Below are positions 1 through 12,379 of a stretch of 64,000 nt of DNA, piece by piece. The DNA is from Aurifilum marmelostoma (Eukaryota > Ascomycota > Sordariomycetes > Diaporthales > Cryphonectriaceae). Both the position numbers and the translations under genes were made by a program. The stretch is from NCBI GenBank assembly GCA_027559495.1, contig JAMXSV010000008.1, forward strand, positions 2,418,001 through 2,482,000, written 5' to 3'. Position 1 is the first letter of the stretch. Each line of letters opens with the position of its first letter. The notes under the pieces were generated by a model. The model was not told the origin of the DNA and ran no database searches. It was given only the letters and a program-made list of their open reading frames with translations.

Positions 1-676
1 TGAGCAGGTAGTCTCCCGGGTGCTGCACGCCCTCACCCGCGCCCATGTTCAGCGTGGCCAGGCCGCCAGATGCAAAACGCTCGTAGAAGATGCCGCAGGA
101 GAATACGGTGTACCGCATCCAGTGGTGTGTGGATGTCGACTGCGACCACTGGTCCAGCAGGCGCAAGGCAGGCCCAGACCCGCGGTCGAGAGCGTCTTCG
201 GAGGTGGGCCGCTGCGCCAAGGGGCCCTCGAACTCAGACGGCACAAAAGTGCGGACATGTGCATGGCGGGCGGCATCAATGAGGTTGAGCTGCGAATCCC
301 CAGGTATAGTCGAGATGACCAGATCCACACCGCGTAGGGTGTACCGTAGCTGCTGTACGTCTGCGTAGTCGACGACTGCCACCTGGACTCCCAGGTCATC
401 GAACTCTGGGTGCAGCTGCGCCGAAGGAAAGAAATTTTCGCTGTCAGCATCTACTTCCTGCTTAAACGTAACCTTAGGCTCTGTCCTCCTCCCCCCGCCC
501 CCCTTCCCCTTCTCCCCTTCTATCTCTCTCTCTTTTTTCCTGGGTTTGCCAAGGTGTATGCTCCAAGCGCTTACCTTAGTGGATAACAACAGCACAGCGT
601 TGGGACTCTGTGTTAATTCCCGGGCAAGGATATAGGCGAAGCCGCCTCCGCCAGCAATAGCGATGCGCATTGTCAT
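1..676 (-). CDS. NmrA-like / isoflavone-reductase-like NAD(P)-binding protein, 5' part only
   Basis: Partial gene; the 3' end lies beyond the left edge. Exon 1 runs from ATG at 676 to 575 (34 codons). An intron 574-458 follows (GTAAGC donor, CAG acceptor), and exon 2 runs from 457 off the edge. The N-terminus reads MTMRIAIAGGGGFAYILARE, a Rossmann dinucleotide-binding start. Exon 2 contains the alternation typical of the family: VVDYADVQQL, then a VDLVISTIPGD strand, then HVRTFVPSEFEG, a signature of NmrA/PCBER-type proteins. Known relatives are NAD(P)H-dependent reductases or redox-sensing regulators; the substrate cannot be told. An alternative acceptor (AAG, 7 bases upstream) would shift the reading frame, so CAG was chosen because it keeps phase 0. 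Family assignment is fairly safe, function is not. Confidence 0.75.
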   Translation of the reverse strand, partial: MTMRIAIAGGGGFAYILARELTQSPNAVLLLSTKVSAWSIHLGKPRKKEREIEGEKGKGGGGRRTEPKVTFKQEVDADSENFFPSAQLHPEFDDLGVQVAVVDYADVQQLRYTLRGVDLVISTIPGDSQLNLIDAARHAHVRTFVPSEFEGPLAQRPTSEDALDRGSGPALRLLDQWSQSTSTHHWMRYTVFSCGIFYERFASGGLATLNMGAGEGVQHPGDYLL

Positions 677-3600
677 GGTTGGTCCCGCTAATTTCGTTTA
701 TCAAGATGCCATTCACCTTGGTCGTCCATGTCGTCTACCCGGATCAGGCCTGGGTAAATAAATGATTGCCGGAAGCTTGAGGCCAAATTATCTCGGTGCC
801 TTGGAACTGCCTCGCCTCCAAATTGTTGTGGTGTATGTGCCTGGGGGGGGGGGACCTCGTTTGGGAAAAATAGAGAATATTAATCAAAAAAAGTCCTTTG
901 GATCAGGGATGGCAAAACGTCGACAGAATGAGCGAATAGGTTTTTGGGAAGATACAGCCTTCTCGGGAGCGACATACTATACCCTTGCAACCCAAGGGAC
1001 CCCCTCCCCCAGGTATGCCTGACTCAGGGGCTGTGGGCGTGATGAGTGGTCGGTCGAGGTGGGAAGGGCAGGCAACTGGGCCGGTATGGTCGCAAGGAAA
1101 ATTTGCTACCACCTGGTGTCATCGACCTCGGTGTGTGTGCATGTAGGGATGCCGTGTGTGTGTGTGTGTGTGTGTGGATGACATGAGAGGGATTCTGGGT
1201 CTCCGGCGGCATACGATCTCCGTATAACCCATGTGAACGACGATATACACCATTACCCCAGCAGAACCTTGACTGTCCTGCACTGTAACAGCCCAGAGAA
1301 TAGACACTAGCCGAGCCATGTCATGAACAGAAAGACCTTGACTGCATATCAGTGATCCTTTGGGGGTGGAGCAGTTGCGCGGAGATCTTAGCAAGCCTCA
1401 TAGGGCTGAGAACGAGCCCAAGAGTAGCATGCAGATCGAGCGCATAAGCCCGCGTCTCTCAGCACTAGCACAAGCGTACACGGCAACGGGCCAACCCTTT
1501 GGAATTTGCTCCCATGCCACACTCTTATCACCACACCAGACCTCTTTTTCTTCGACCCGTCCCACCCTTCTGAATAGCCAGAAGCGGAAGCTCCGTGAAA
1601 GCTCACGAACAATAGCTCCACTGGAACGCCTTGGATCCTCGGCTCCTCCCTACTTCCGTGGATGCCTGAGGTACATCGGCAGTGGCCGAGATGCGGCCAA
1701 GTACCCAGACCACGCACCTTTTCTTGGGGCGGGGGGGGGGAGGCTCTCTTCATGATGATGAAAAGACCGAGGGAGAATGACCCGAAAAGATGACCGCACA
1801 GGAAGCTCGGAACCAAGTGAGGTTGGCAACGCTCGGGTCGAACGGATCCACCACCAAGTCTCTCGTCTGGCCAGGGTTTATGGCGTCAAGGGAACGAAGG
1901 GGTACGAAACACGGGAATGAGAATGACGGAAGACCCGCATCGCTTCGTCCGGGACTAATAAGGGAAAGAGAGGCGTTGTTTCGTAGCAGAGATGCAAATT
2001 GAGCAATTCCACATGAACGTCTCTCCGCGGATATACATCCCAAGGGACCTATGAGAGGTACAACAAGGCATGTAACATAATTCAGAGCCATCGTACATCT
2101 CGGACAGAAAAGCATTGGCCACAATGCTGTGCCCTGTATCAGGCTATCTGTGTCGCAAACCTTGGAAGAAGGAGACAAGGAAGACGGGACAACAGGTGAC
2201 AGTATACCAGGACAGGGGGGGGGGACACCCGGGGCTGCGGAAGCTCCAACGTACCAAGAGATGGCAACGCAGGCCAACACAAGGGCCTGCTGCAGATGCA
2301 GGGTCGTATCGACAAGGAAAGGGGAGACACATACAGATGAGAGAGAGCCTTGTCAGTCTCGCCTCGACATGACTGGATCGGGAACTCTGAGCCGCTTCTA
2401 GTTACGGTGGAGGATGGACGGGCCACTTACTTGTTTCTGCCGTGCGGGCAAGAAAATGGGACACAGAAAGAAAGAGGAAGAAGGAAAGAAAAAAAAAAAA
2501 AAAAGAGGACGCGCATATTCTCATCGAGTTCTGCGAAAGGAAAGGGGGGGGGGTCTTAGGTAGAGACAATGAGCGAAAGTGAGAGCTACTCCCAGCTGCC
2601 CATTGGAGGGGAGTTTGTGGTGGGCGTGATTATGCCTTGCAGGTGTGGATCACATTCTGTGATCACCGGTTCAGCCCTAGGATACCAGAAGGTGAATGTC
2701 CTAGACTCGATAGGGTGATCGGGTGAGAGTCCTGGTGGGCACTTGGGGGCCAATTTCATGGTTCAGGAGAAGACGATGCAACATTCTTGAAAAGTTCGTA
2801 ACACCGCAAACTACCACCATGAGGTGACGTTGGAAAGTGGTGTGGCTAGTAAGCGTGGCTGGAGAGAGAAGAAGTAGCGACTTGACTGTGGCTGTAGCTC
2901 TGGCGACTACAGTAACTGGCTAGCTGGGAGTGGCACGGTGCCAGATTGTTAGTGCGGGTCGTAATAATCGTACCGGGACAAGTTATGTACAACAATCTTA
3001 CGACCACCCTGCAGGAAAGGATTCAGCACCAACCAACCGACAGCAGAATAACATTCTGGAAAATCTATATCCCTTCTGATTTTCATTCGCACTTATACGA
3101 CACCCTCGCTTCTCAAACTGTCCCCTTTTTTTTTGCCTTTTATTCTTCTCTCCCCCTCCCCCTCTGGTCTTGGCAGGCAGCCAGGAGGTTCTCGGCTGCG
3201 GCCATGTAGACAAGGCATCTAATTTCGGAGCGAGCGTCCCCTCCCCGATAAGCCAGCCAACCTGCATGGGATGAAGCCCACTGTGGCGAGTCACCATCTG
3301 ATCTCTCTTTTGCTTTCTGTCAGTTCCACTTTCACACCCGCAAAAGGGTAGCCGTATCGATTCATTTCCGCCAGTGCACCCTGGCAAGTATACCGAAGAA
3401 GCTTCTTACGCGCGAGAAAGAGTCATGCTGGATCGCGCAGGCGGGAAGACAGGCGAACGGACAACATCTCGAGGGCAGCTTCGGAAGCGTGCACCGTACT
3501 CAATCGTGGCGGAGCTCAGATACGGCATACGTGGTTGCAACCCACTCTTCCCTATTTTCAAAGAGAAAGGAAAAGAGTAGGACCCGAAAAGGATCACGGA

Positions 3601-5011
3601 GCAGGGTCAACGGGCAAAGGCAGGATGCAAGGCTCATACCATACGGCCGCGACAATGCACTCTCACACACCATCGTCATCACCATCATCAGTCAAGGCGA
3701 ACGCCCCGCATTCAGCGGCCCGAAAGACGTGCCGAGCCCTTCTCCCTCTTGTGTCTCGCGCAAACACCGTGCGAGATTGTCACGTTTCATTGCGCAGCTT
3801 GCCCTGGCCAACGTCGGCATCACCAACAACACCCACCGAGCCCAGGAGCATTAAAGATCCTCAGCACCGAGGGCGCAGACCAGAACTCTTTTGCACGGAC
3901 ATACACATTAGGTACATACACATGCATACATACATATCTACCATAGTCGTAAGCAGGATTTTTGCCCCCCCTTTGGAAGGATGCTAGAGAGCTTGCCAAA
4001 GTCGAGCACTCCACACCCAGGGCGGGCCGCAGCGACTCGCAAGGAACCGAATCCTCCGGACCCTGACTAACAGATAGTAGAATTAGACTGCCCAATGTAT
4101 AAGGACTTTTTTTTCCCCTCTTCCTTCTCTTCTTTTTCTATTTTTTTTTTCATTGCCCCTTGCTTCCTCCTCCACCAGAAAGGGGAATTTTTGCGGCGAA
4201 GTCATCAATGCCTGACTTGTAATCATTCCTCAAGGAACAAGCATCACTGATGGACCCGTAAGGCGTGAACCAACGAAAAACCTTGATTCCTAGCCATGAG
4301 CTTTTTGTGGTTGCATCAGGCATCCGCTGGGGCAACAACAATTGCTGGTGCGCATGTTTCCGTCATCGGTGGCTAAGAGGTTGCGAAGGAATACATCGGT
4401 CTGGGTTGTCTAAATATTAGGCCACCCTCTCTGCCTGTATGAGCAGGTGCTGCAGTGGTCTTATTATTTCTTGATTAGCATGCGGAGGAGCTTGGACGGT
4501 TGGGGTGGGGGGAGGGCTTGATAGCACCCAGACGGCTTCGCAAATTTGAGGCATATCCTTCTCGGACTTGAATTCACCTGGGCGCCTTTGGTGCTTTGGA
4601 AAAATAAAATGGGTTAAAATAATGTCAGTATCCCTCACGGGGCTTGGTCTATCTAGTGGGAAGGATTGTACGAGACGGAATCCTTGGGTGAAACCTCCCC
4701 GGGGTGAAATCCCCAGTCGCCCTGTTAGGCAAGTCATTCTGACGAGTGTGGATTGCACAAGTCATGGCGCGGGGAAGGGGAACTGTTAACACATCCGGTC
4801 ATATCGAGAGGCTACTCAGAAGGAGGTTATCTTCTCAATGGAAAAGAAAGTGTGCATTACTTGTCTAATGGTGTCGCGTACACCTTCTCAGCTATGCAGT
4901 TTCCACATGCTGAAGCTGCAATTTCTCATTCGGGGGTATCAAAATCCAAAGTGCCTTCCATCGCTCTGACTTCTCCCATCATCACTGTATAGGCGTTGCC
5001 TTGTTGCTGCT
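677..5011. other. gene-free stretch, 4.3 kb
   Basis: No reading frame here has family-like composition or a credible exon chain. It holds a (GT)n tract (1154-1176), G runs at 843-853, 1731-1740, 2215-2224 and 2544-2553, an A-rich run near 2488-2503 and T-rich runs near 4107-4152. It separates the NmrA-like gene (start at 676) from the 3' end of the CsbD-like gene. Confidence 0.6.
1154..1176. repeat. (GT)n microsatellite
   Basis: About 11 perfect GT dinucleotides in a gene-free stretch. Confidence 0.9.
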
Positions 5012-5620
5012 TTAGTGGCTACCAGCCTCAGCCTGCTTCTGAATGTCCGCCTCAGCGCCACGCTGCTGGGTCTTGCCAGCATCGTGCTGCTTCTCATATT
5101 CGGCCTGGGCGGCCTTGTTGCCCGTCAGGCCGGCGACAGCTCCACCAATGGTGCCGGTGGCCCGGTCAGCCATGCCGGAGCCGAGGTCAGACAGCTGACC
5201 CCGGGCCTCTTGCTCCTGACCCTCGAGGTTCTGTTGGCGGCCTGTCTGCTTGAGGTTCTGTGATAAGAGATGATGTTAGCGTGTTGTAATGCGCAGGGCT
5301 CAGAAAGGAAAGCGAGATGTCTTTACCTCAGATCCAATCAGTCCACCGACAGTCTCCTTGGCGCTGCCCACGGTCTGGTTCCACGAGCCGGCGCTGCGGT
5401 CAGGGTCGTCCTTGGCAACACCCGAGGCGGAAACGGTGGCACCTGGCACCTTGACGGTAGCGTGAGAGGCGTCGTGCTCGGCCTGAGCCTTGTCCTGCTT
5501 GGCCTCGCCCTGGTTCTTGTCACCAGTGGACCCGGTCAGGGAGCCGATGGCAGACTGAACGGTGCCGGTGACGGAGTCGACGGCGGCCTTGAGGGAGGAG
5601 GTGTTATCGTTGGTAGACAT
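5012..5620 (-). CDS. CsbD-like small hydrophilic stress protein
   Basis: Two exons: 5620-5327 (98 codons) and 5257-5012 (81 codons plus TAA), with a 69-base intron 5326-5258 (GTAAAG...CACAG), giving 179 aa. The protein is very hydrophilic, rich in A, G, Q, K, D and T, with no signal peptide or membrane segment. It has two related segments. The first reads VDSVTGTVQSAIGSLTGSTGDK then NQGEAKQDKAQAEHD; the second reads GSGMADRATGTIGGAVAGLTG then NKAAQAEYEKQHDAGKTQQ. This pattern resembles CsbD-domain proteins, general-stress proteins first described in Bacillus; some fungal members are annotated as cruciform or mismatched-DNA binding proteins. Molecular role is unproven. It lies alone between two gene-free stretches. 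A CCCCT (STRE-type) element lies about 150 bases upstream of the start. Gene model confidence is high, function moderate. Confidence 0.82.
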
Positions 5621-6592
5621 ATTCGCGTTGTAAATTGTAGAAGGTGTTTGTCAAGTTGATAGGTTGTGAAGTTTTGTTGTTGTCGAGAGCTGATTTGCTT
5701 TGGTTGTTGTTGATAGTGCAGCGTCAACAACCAGCTTCAGGAGGGAATGACAGCCATTTAAGTAGCCAGAACCCCTCTTGTGATTCACATGTTCGTCACT
5801 GCCTCTTGCACCTTCTTCGTGGGATAACCCCGCCAACAGGCTGAGGCAGGCGCAAACGCGTCTCACAATTAGGCAGGGTCCTCGACTATGACATCACGTC
5901 GGACAAAGGAAGAAATAGCCGCGATGACATCACTTGCCATCACGAGCCACAACTTCGCGCCAGAGCAACCTAGACCGTGCCAGAAATAGTCTTGTACTTG
6001 GACATTTGCTTGCTGGTCTCATACGTAATTTGATGGTGCGAGGCGTAGGGAAGGTGAGGAAAGCTGGCATGATCGCTCTTGCCGTCTCATTATCCACATA
6101 ATTTAGTGCGCGCCAGTCAGGTGCGCGGCTATCATCCGAGGCCATTGGGCATTCAGATCTTCCTCTTCTTGTTAAAGTTGCATTGAATATGGTTCATATG
6201 GGCCCGCATTACCCAAGAGTGTGGAAGTAGAACACGTCGTGTTGAACCCGTAACTACCTTGATTGTGAAAACAATGTCCATACCTGGAAGTGAGCTGAAT
6301 GATGGCCAGTCCAGAGTGACGTTGGTATCCCGTTTTCCCCAATATGCAAATTGCCATGACGCCGACAGAGTACAAAAAGCAGGCTCGTCAAGAAAGATTT
6401 GCCTCCACCCCCTCCTCCCCCAAGAGCCAAAAGTGATGGTAATTTACCTGTACAAAATGATTTACAATAACAAAACAATGGACAATGGCAGTCCGTTCGT
6501 TGTACCCACGTGCTCTGTGGTGTGCGCGCAAATACGATTCCATTGACCACAATTAACAAGAGACGTGGTCGTAGCCTCACCATCTGGTACTC
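5621..6592. other. intergenic: CsbD-like promoter side and NFS1 3' flank
   Basis: No gene seen. The left part is the upstream region of the CsbD-like gene; the right part follows the NFS1 stop codon. Confidence 0.6.
5772..5776 (-). promoter_or_regulatory. possible stress-response element (AGGGG/CCCCT)
   Basis: CCCCT on the + strand (AGGGG in gene orientation), about 150 bases upstream of the CsbD-like start codon. It matches the core bound by Msn2/4-type zinc fingers in yeast. Five bases occur often by chance; only the stress-protein context makes it worth noting. Confidence 0.2.
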
Positions 6593-8411
6593 TCAGTGCT
6601 GGCTCCACTGGATAGTGTTGAGGTCGATGCCCTCTTGCACCAGCTCCCACAGGGGGCTAAGCTCTCGAAGGAACGTGACACGTTCCTGCACGGCCTTCAA
6701 GACGTAGTCTATTTCCCGCTCTGTGGTAAATCGGCCAATGCCAAAGCGAATACTGGAGTGGGCACTCTCGTCACTGTTGCCAAGAGCCCGCAAGACATAG
6801 CTGGGCTCGAGAGACGCCGACGTGCAGGCGCTTCCCGAGGACAGCGCAATGTCCTTCAAAGCCATGAGGAGGGACTCGCCTTCGACATAAGCGAATGAAA
6901 CGTTAACGCAGCCGGGATAGAATGACTTGGAATCGCCGTTCTGGCTTGTGTGCTCGAGAGACAGGAGGCCGTTGAGAAGTCGATCCGAGAGGTACTTGAT
7001 TCTCTTGGTGTCATACTGGAAAGAGCGTCAGCAGGGCAGTCATGAAGGTAGACACGACTCTTGTGACTAATAATAATGTGAGGGGTCCAAAGTCAGGCAA
7101 AAAGAATGCTATCGAATCAACATGAAATTCCTTGTCACGGGAATTCAGAAAGCCATGCAAGTAGAGCAGATCATCAGATGGAAAGGTTTGGGGGTGAGCA
7201 GATTCCGAAAACGTGTCGATTGATCAACTTACCGGCATCTCTTCCTTGGCAATGCGGCAGGCCTCGCCAAAGCCGACGACCAGAGGCGGCGCCAAGGTAC
7301 CGCTCCTCAAGCCTCTCTCTTGGCCACCTCCACTGATGATGGGGTCAATTCTGACACGCGGCCGTCTCCGGACGTAGCAGGCACCGATGCCCTTGGGACC
7401 ATAGATCTTGTGGGAGGAGATAGACATGAGGTCGATGTTCATGGCGTTGACGTCCAGCGGTATCTTTCCGACGGCCTGTGCAGCATCGGTGTGGAAGAAG
7501 ACCTTGTTCTGCCGGCACAACTTGCCAATCTCCTCGATCGGCTGGATAACGCCAATCTCGTTGTTGACAGCCATTATGCTCACCAAAGCCGTCTCGGGCC
7601 TGATGGCAGCTTTGAGCTCGTCCAGGTTTACCAGGCCGTTGTTCTGGACTGGAAGGTAGGTGACCTCGAAACCCTCATCTTGGAGATGCCTGCAGCTGTC
7701 CAGCACACACTTGTGCTCTGTCTGCGTTGTGATGAGATGCCTCTTCTTGCCAGACCGTCCAAAGAATCTGGCAACACCCTTGATGCTCATATTGTTGCTC
7801 TCGGTAGCGCCACTAGTGAAGATGATTTCCTTAGGGTCGGCACCGATGAGAGTGGCGATATGTTGTCGTGCCTCCTCGACTGCCTTTTCGCTCTCCCAGC
7901 CGTAGGCATGTGTCCGCGAGTGGGGGTTACCAAAGACTCCAGTGTAGTAAGGAAGCATGGCGTCGAGAACGCGTGGATCGACAGGAGTCGTCGCCTGCAT
8001 ATCGAGGTAGATGGGCCTCTGGCCCTCGTCCATGAGGGAAGCTTCCTTGAGGACCTCTATAAACTTGTTAGGATCGCCAACCATTTGGCTATCTGGTGGG
8101 AAGTTTTTCAGCGTACCTGCCATGGGGCTAACAAGCATGTCTCCCTCCTTCTGCCCGCTTATAGCAAGGCCTGACTTCTGCAAAGCCTCCCTGTCCAGAT
8201 GTATGGCGGTCTCGATCTTGGGCTCTGCAACCTGGGCATGATCCCTCTTTGACTCGGAGACGTAGCCCCTCCGAGAAGCAGCTTGCGTGTGTGGGAGAGA
8301 AGTCGCCACCCGGGAAGATCGCGATGCCCTGCGCAGCGATGCTGATAACGACGGTTGTTTGGAGGCCAGGCGAGATGCCTGCCTCAGTGCAGAGGGTCCA
8401 ATGCTGGCCAT
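6593..8411 (-). CDS. NFS1: mitochondrial cysteine desulfurase
   Basis: Two exons, 8411-7233 (393 codons) and 7015-6593 (140 codons plus TGA), with a 217-base intron (GTAAGT...CAG), giving 533 aa. It is a PLP-dependent class V aminotransferase-fold enzyme that takes sulfur from cysteine for Fe-S cluster assembly and tRNA thiolation, mainly in mitochondria. Visible marks: an Arg/Ser/Ala-rich N-terminus without acidic residues (about 1-55), a mitochondrial targeting type; IYLDMQATTPVDPRVLDAM near 135; the TEHK histidine near 233; HTDAAQAVGKIPLDV with the PLP-contacting Asp near 309; the Schiff-base lysine in SSHKIYGPKG (about 335); and the catalytic loop SSGSACTSASLEPSYVLRAL with Cys near 457. 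The frame stays open upstream to 8546 but has no ATG before 8411, so 8411 is taken as start. No break or missing residue was seen. Confidence 0.97.
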
Positions 8412-9758
8412 TCTCACGGCGATGTGTGATGCTGAGGGAGTGAAGCCCGTTGTTGATGTTGAGGCTGAAGTTGAGAGGCGAAGAGGGGTTCCGAGAAGGT
8501 TGGCTGGAACTTTTTTTTCTTTAGTTGACCTATTGATGATTACCAAACAAATTCGGAGGGCGCAGAATAAGCCGTACCTTTCTCGGTATATGCTGTGATT
8601 GGTTCGCTTAGCAGGATAAGCCCCGCTTCTCCCTCAGCGTGGGCTTTGACACCCTCATGCCTTAGGGCATGTGCTTCTAAGTTGCTACCTGTGAGTTTTG
8701 AAGTACATAAACTTATAGAGCAGTTTCATTCCCGTTTGGCATACTAAGTACTTGCATGAAGAGGGAGAAGGAATGTGAGTTGGTAATTGAATGCCATTTT
8801 CCACCTTGATGAGTTCTCCGCGTCAAGTCAGTGGCCGCAGAACGGATATTTCGCGGCTTCGAACAAACCACTGTGCCGATATTCCGTACAGGGGGGCAAA
8901 CGCTACCTATAGGCAGTAGTAGTGTGGTCTCAGCAAAGTGTGCTCCGTAGGGGCTGACCGCAGTGCAATGGAGCTGGGCTGGCAAACCCATGACGTAAAC
9001 CCCGCTCACAAGCCTTTCTTTGGGGGGGGGGGCGGCCGGGTTTGGCTGCGCCAGAGAACAAGATTCGTCACGGAACTCTGAATCCATCTGAATGAGGGAA
9101 TGCATCGGCACACCCAAAGAAACTTGACGAGCACCTCGGTTTTTTCCGCAAAACCCAACCTTGTTGTTCAAGGCCTCGCGAACAGCACTGTTAGCTTTCG
9201 CCAGGCTGAGACATTCTGAATACCTAATTGTCAGCATCCACATCCAGCAGTAACATCCTACAGAAAAGACCTTATAACCTTCCGGATCTTCCGCGATCTC
9301 GGCCCCAGACCTTGCCAGTGTTCGGATCGGCTGGCACTGCCACTGCACCTTGAAGTTGGCCGTGACTGACCTCGGCGCAAGCGCAAGCAGACGTGGACGT
9401 GGTGATGCCCAGCGGGCTTGATTGCTTGGCAGCGAAAGCGAGCTGATCGCACCCGTCTTGTACACAGCCACATCTTGACAGCAGATCCAGAGTCAGATCC
9501 AGAGCCAGATCCTACTGGACTGCTCAGGAGTTACAGGTTCTCTATCCCTAAACCTCAATCCATCGCCCGCCCGCCCTTCAGCCTCTGATCGGCGGCCGCC
9601 GTCCTTCTCGCCCTTCCTGAGCCATTTTCGAACTTGCCACAACCTACGACCCGTCATCGCCATCATCCTGTTGCGGTGAAACGCCCTCCACAACTAGACA
9701 GACGAATCAACGAACCATCGTGCTCAGCACGTATTGCGCAACGCGGCACTGAAACAAG
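8412..9758. other. divergent intergenic between NFS1 and RVS167-like
   Basis: Shared upstream region of two divergent genes. It contains a G11 run (9022-9032). A long minus-strand open frame (8713-9471) lacks an ATG start and any recognised motif, so it is not called. Confidence 0.6.
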
Positions 9759-11284
9759 ATGAGCTTCCGAGGGTTCTCAAAGAGTATATCGCGGGTCAGT
9801 CATCATCGGGCGGGAAGGAGGACCGATGTAGTAGCATTAGAGACGAGCTGTGGGTACTGATGTTGTCATGTTACAGGCACCGCAGCAGTTCAAGTCCAAG
9901 TTCAACATCGGCGAGCACACGAAAGATGCTGTCTTCATCGACGCAGAACGCCGCTTTCAGGAGCTGGAGGCCGAGACCAAGAAACTGCATGACGACAGCA
10001 AGAAGTACTTCGAAGCCATCAACAATATGCTCAACCACCAAATCGAGTTCTCCAAAGCCATGACCGAAATATACAAACCCATCAGCGGCAGGATGTCAGA
10101 CCCAGATTCGCTGGTCATCAGGAGCAATCCCGAAGGCGTCCAGGCCTGCGAGGAATATGAGGCCGTCGTGAAGGACCTGCAGGAGACGCTGGCGCCCGAG
10201 TTGGAAATGATCGAGAGTAGGGTGATTCGGCCTGCCAACGAGCTGCTGGACGTCATCAAGATCATCCGCAAGCAGCTGGTCAAGCGAGAGCACAAGCAGC
10301 TGGACTATGACCGACACCGGGCGACCCTCAAGAAGCTGCAGGAGAAAAAGGAAAAGTCGTTGAAGGACGAGAAGGCTACTTGGAAGGCCGAGACGGACGT
10401 GGAGCAGGCCACGCAGGAGTACAACTACTTCAACGACCTGCTGAAGGATGAACTGCCCAAGCTGTTCGTCCTGGAGAGGGAGTTTATCCAGCCCCTGTTC
10501 CAGTCGTTCTATTATATGCAGCTCAACATCTTTTACACCCTCCACGAAAAGATGCAGGCCTGTGACATCGGCTATTTCGACCTCACGCGAGACATCGAGG
10601 AGGCCTTCTTCGCCAAGCGCGGCGACGTCCAGGAGCAGGCCGAGAAGCTCTCGATCGTCAAGTTCAAGTCTACTGGCATGAAGCGGCCTCCTAAATATCA
10701 GCCAAAGCCCGCGCTTGGCAGCTCTACGCAGCCAGCAGGTCTGCTCACCCAGGGTACTGACTCCGACACGGATGGCGCTGCCCCCTCAGAAGCTCCGTCA
10801 ACAGCTACGTCGTTAGCTTCACCCCTGGCCATGAGGGCAAAGCCTTCTCCCCAGGTAGGGTACCAAGCGCACTCAAACAGCACCGAGAGTCATCCTCCGC
10901 CACCGTACTCGCCGGGTCTGTCGTCCCCTCCCCTGACGAGTCCCAAGCCTGGGTCTCTGGCCGCCGCAGCAGCCGCCAAGGCCAAGCCCCCCACCACCAA
11001 AGCCCAAGCCTAGCAGGCTGAGTGGTGCTCCCACTGTCGAGACGGTGACGGCTCTGTACGACTACTCGGCCCAGGCAGAAGGGGATCTGAGCTTCCGGGC
11101 CGGCGACGTCATCGAGATTGTGAGCAGGACGCAGAACGACAATGAGTGGTGGACTGGCAAGCTGCATGGCAAGTCCGGGCAATTCCCAGGTCAGTATCTA
11201 TGCATTGCCGGTTGTTTGCCTGGGCAACAAGAGATAGCAGATGACTGACATTTGATCGCAGGCAACTATGTCAAGCTGAACTGA
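9759..11284 (+). CDS. RVS167: BAR-SH3 endocytic protein, Rvs167-like (carries a +1 frameshift)
   Basis: Exons 9759-9794, 9877-11189 and 11262-11284; introns of 82 and 72 bases. The N-terminus MSFRGFSKSISR followed by APQQFKSKF closely follows yeast Rvs167. The BAR domain (about residues 12-250) has the classic ERRFQELEAETKKLHDDSKKY segment and FNDLLKDELPKLFVLEREF; it forms curved dimers that bind membrane tubules at actin patches. A Pro/Ala-rich linker follows, then a C-terminal SH3 domain (ALYDYSAQAEGDLSFRAGD, NDNEWW, FPGNYVKLN) that binds proline-rich actin regulators. As written, the frame ends at 11013 in the linker. One extra base in the C run 10987-10992 separates BAR and SH3; without it the linker reads AKPPPPKPKPSRLSG and the product is 456 aa, a normal size. 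Family call is secure; whether the shift is real is open. Confidence 0.95.
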
Positions 11285-12272
11285 GCGGCCACGCATTGTC
11301 GCATGTATAATGGCATCTGGCTGCATTGACCTGTTTTTGAGGGAGAAACATGTGGGCCGTACATTGGGGAACGTTGGGGCTCTAGATGGGTGGTTTACCT
11401 GGAGTAGAGAGGTTATAGCATACAGGGTCTCGCGAATACCCATATGGACATTGCTTTTCTTTCATTGGAGTCGCTGAATTCGGCGTTGCAGGGGACTAAA
11501 GGTTTCCTCGGTTCTTATTGTGCTCGCCTAATGTATGTTTTTGTTTTCTTTTCGAGTCGGGGAGGGACTCAAGTAGTAGGCTAATGTGGCAGAGCGGACA
11601 CGATGCTGGGGCTTGGGTCTGTTGCCACGATCCGAAAGAAGGGCACCTTCTATCAATTATGTTCCCAAGTCACTATCTAGTGCTAAGCAGAGGTCCCAAA
11701 TAGCCACTCTACTACATGTGCCCGGTTGCCGTTCAGAGAAAAGCGCTCTATCCCCGCAAGCCCATAGCTTGAGCTCAAGCCATGAAGCCTTACATGAGAA
11801 GGAAAAAGGAGAACACATGCTAGTATTAGCTGCCCTGCAATAATTTCTGGATGGGGCAAGACAAGCGTGTGATGATAGTTTTATCCCTTACCCGGCGGTT
11901 ATTAGCATTGACTTACCCAATGAAGGAGACCCAGGGAACCTGATATGGCCCTAGCTGCTGACCAAGTATAGGTCAATATACTTTCCAAGACGATCTTTTG
12001 GCCATGTATAACAGAAACGTTGACAATAAGCCTATATGCAAGCCTCCCGGACTGCACTTGCCCATGTTTGTCACGTGTCCTTCTCATCATGTTTGGTCCA
12101 CTAGCTTCTGAAGCTGTCCGTCCACCCAAATGATGAGATCTGTCCAAATGGACGGTGCAGGCTTGAGGCGATTTTCCCGGGGGGGGGGGGATGCTTTGAC
12201 AGGAGGCACAGTCAGTCAGCAAGCAAACGCATTATTATCCTATCCCTCTCACCCCCATTTCCCTTTCTTGTG

Positions 12273-12379
<107 letters not shown>

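Noticed and set aside
1388..2280. Overlapping minus-strand frames at 1.4-2.3 kb
   Set aside because: Frames cross G runs, lack domain signals, and no splice chain joins them into a consistent protein.
8713..9471. Long minus-strand open frame of 252 codons upstream of RVS167
   Set aside because: It begins without ATG, runs through a G11 run translated as Pro, has no recognised motif and lies in the divergent promoter region of NFS1 and RVS167.
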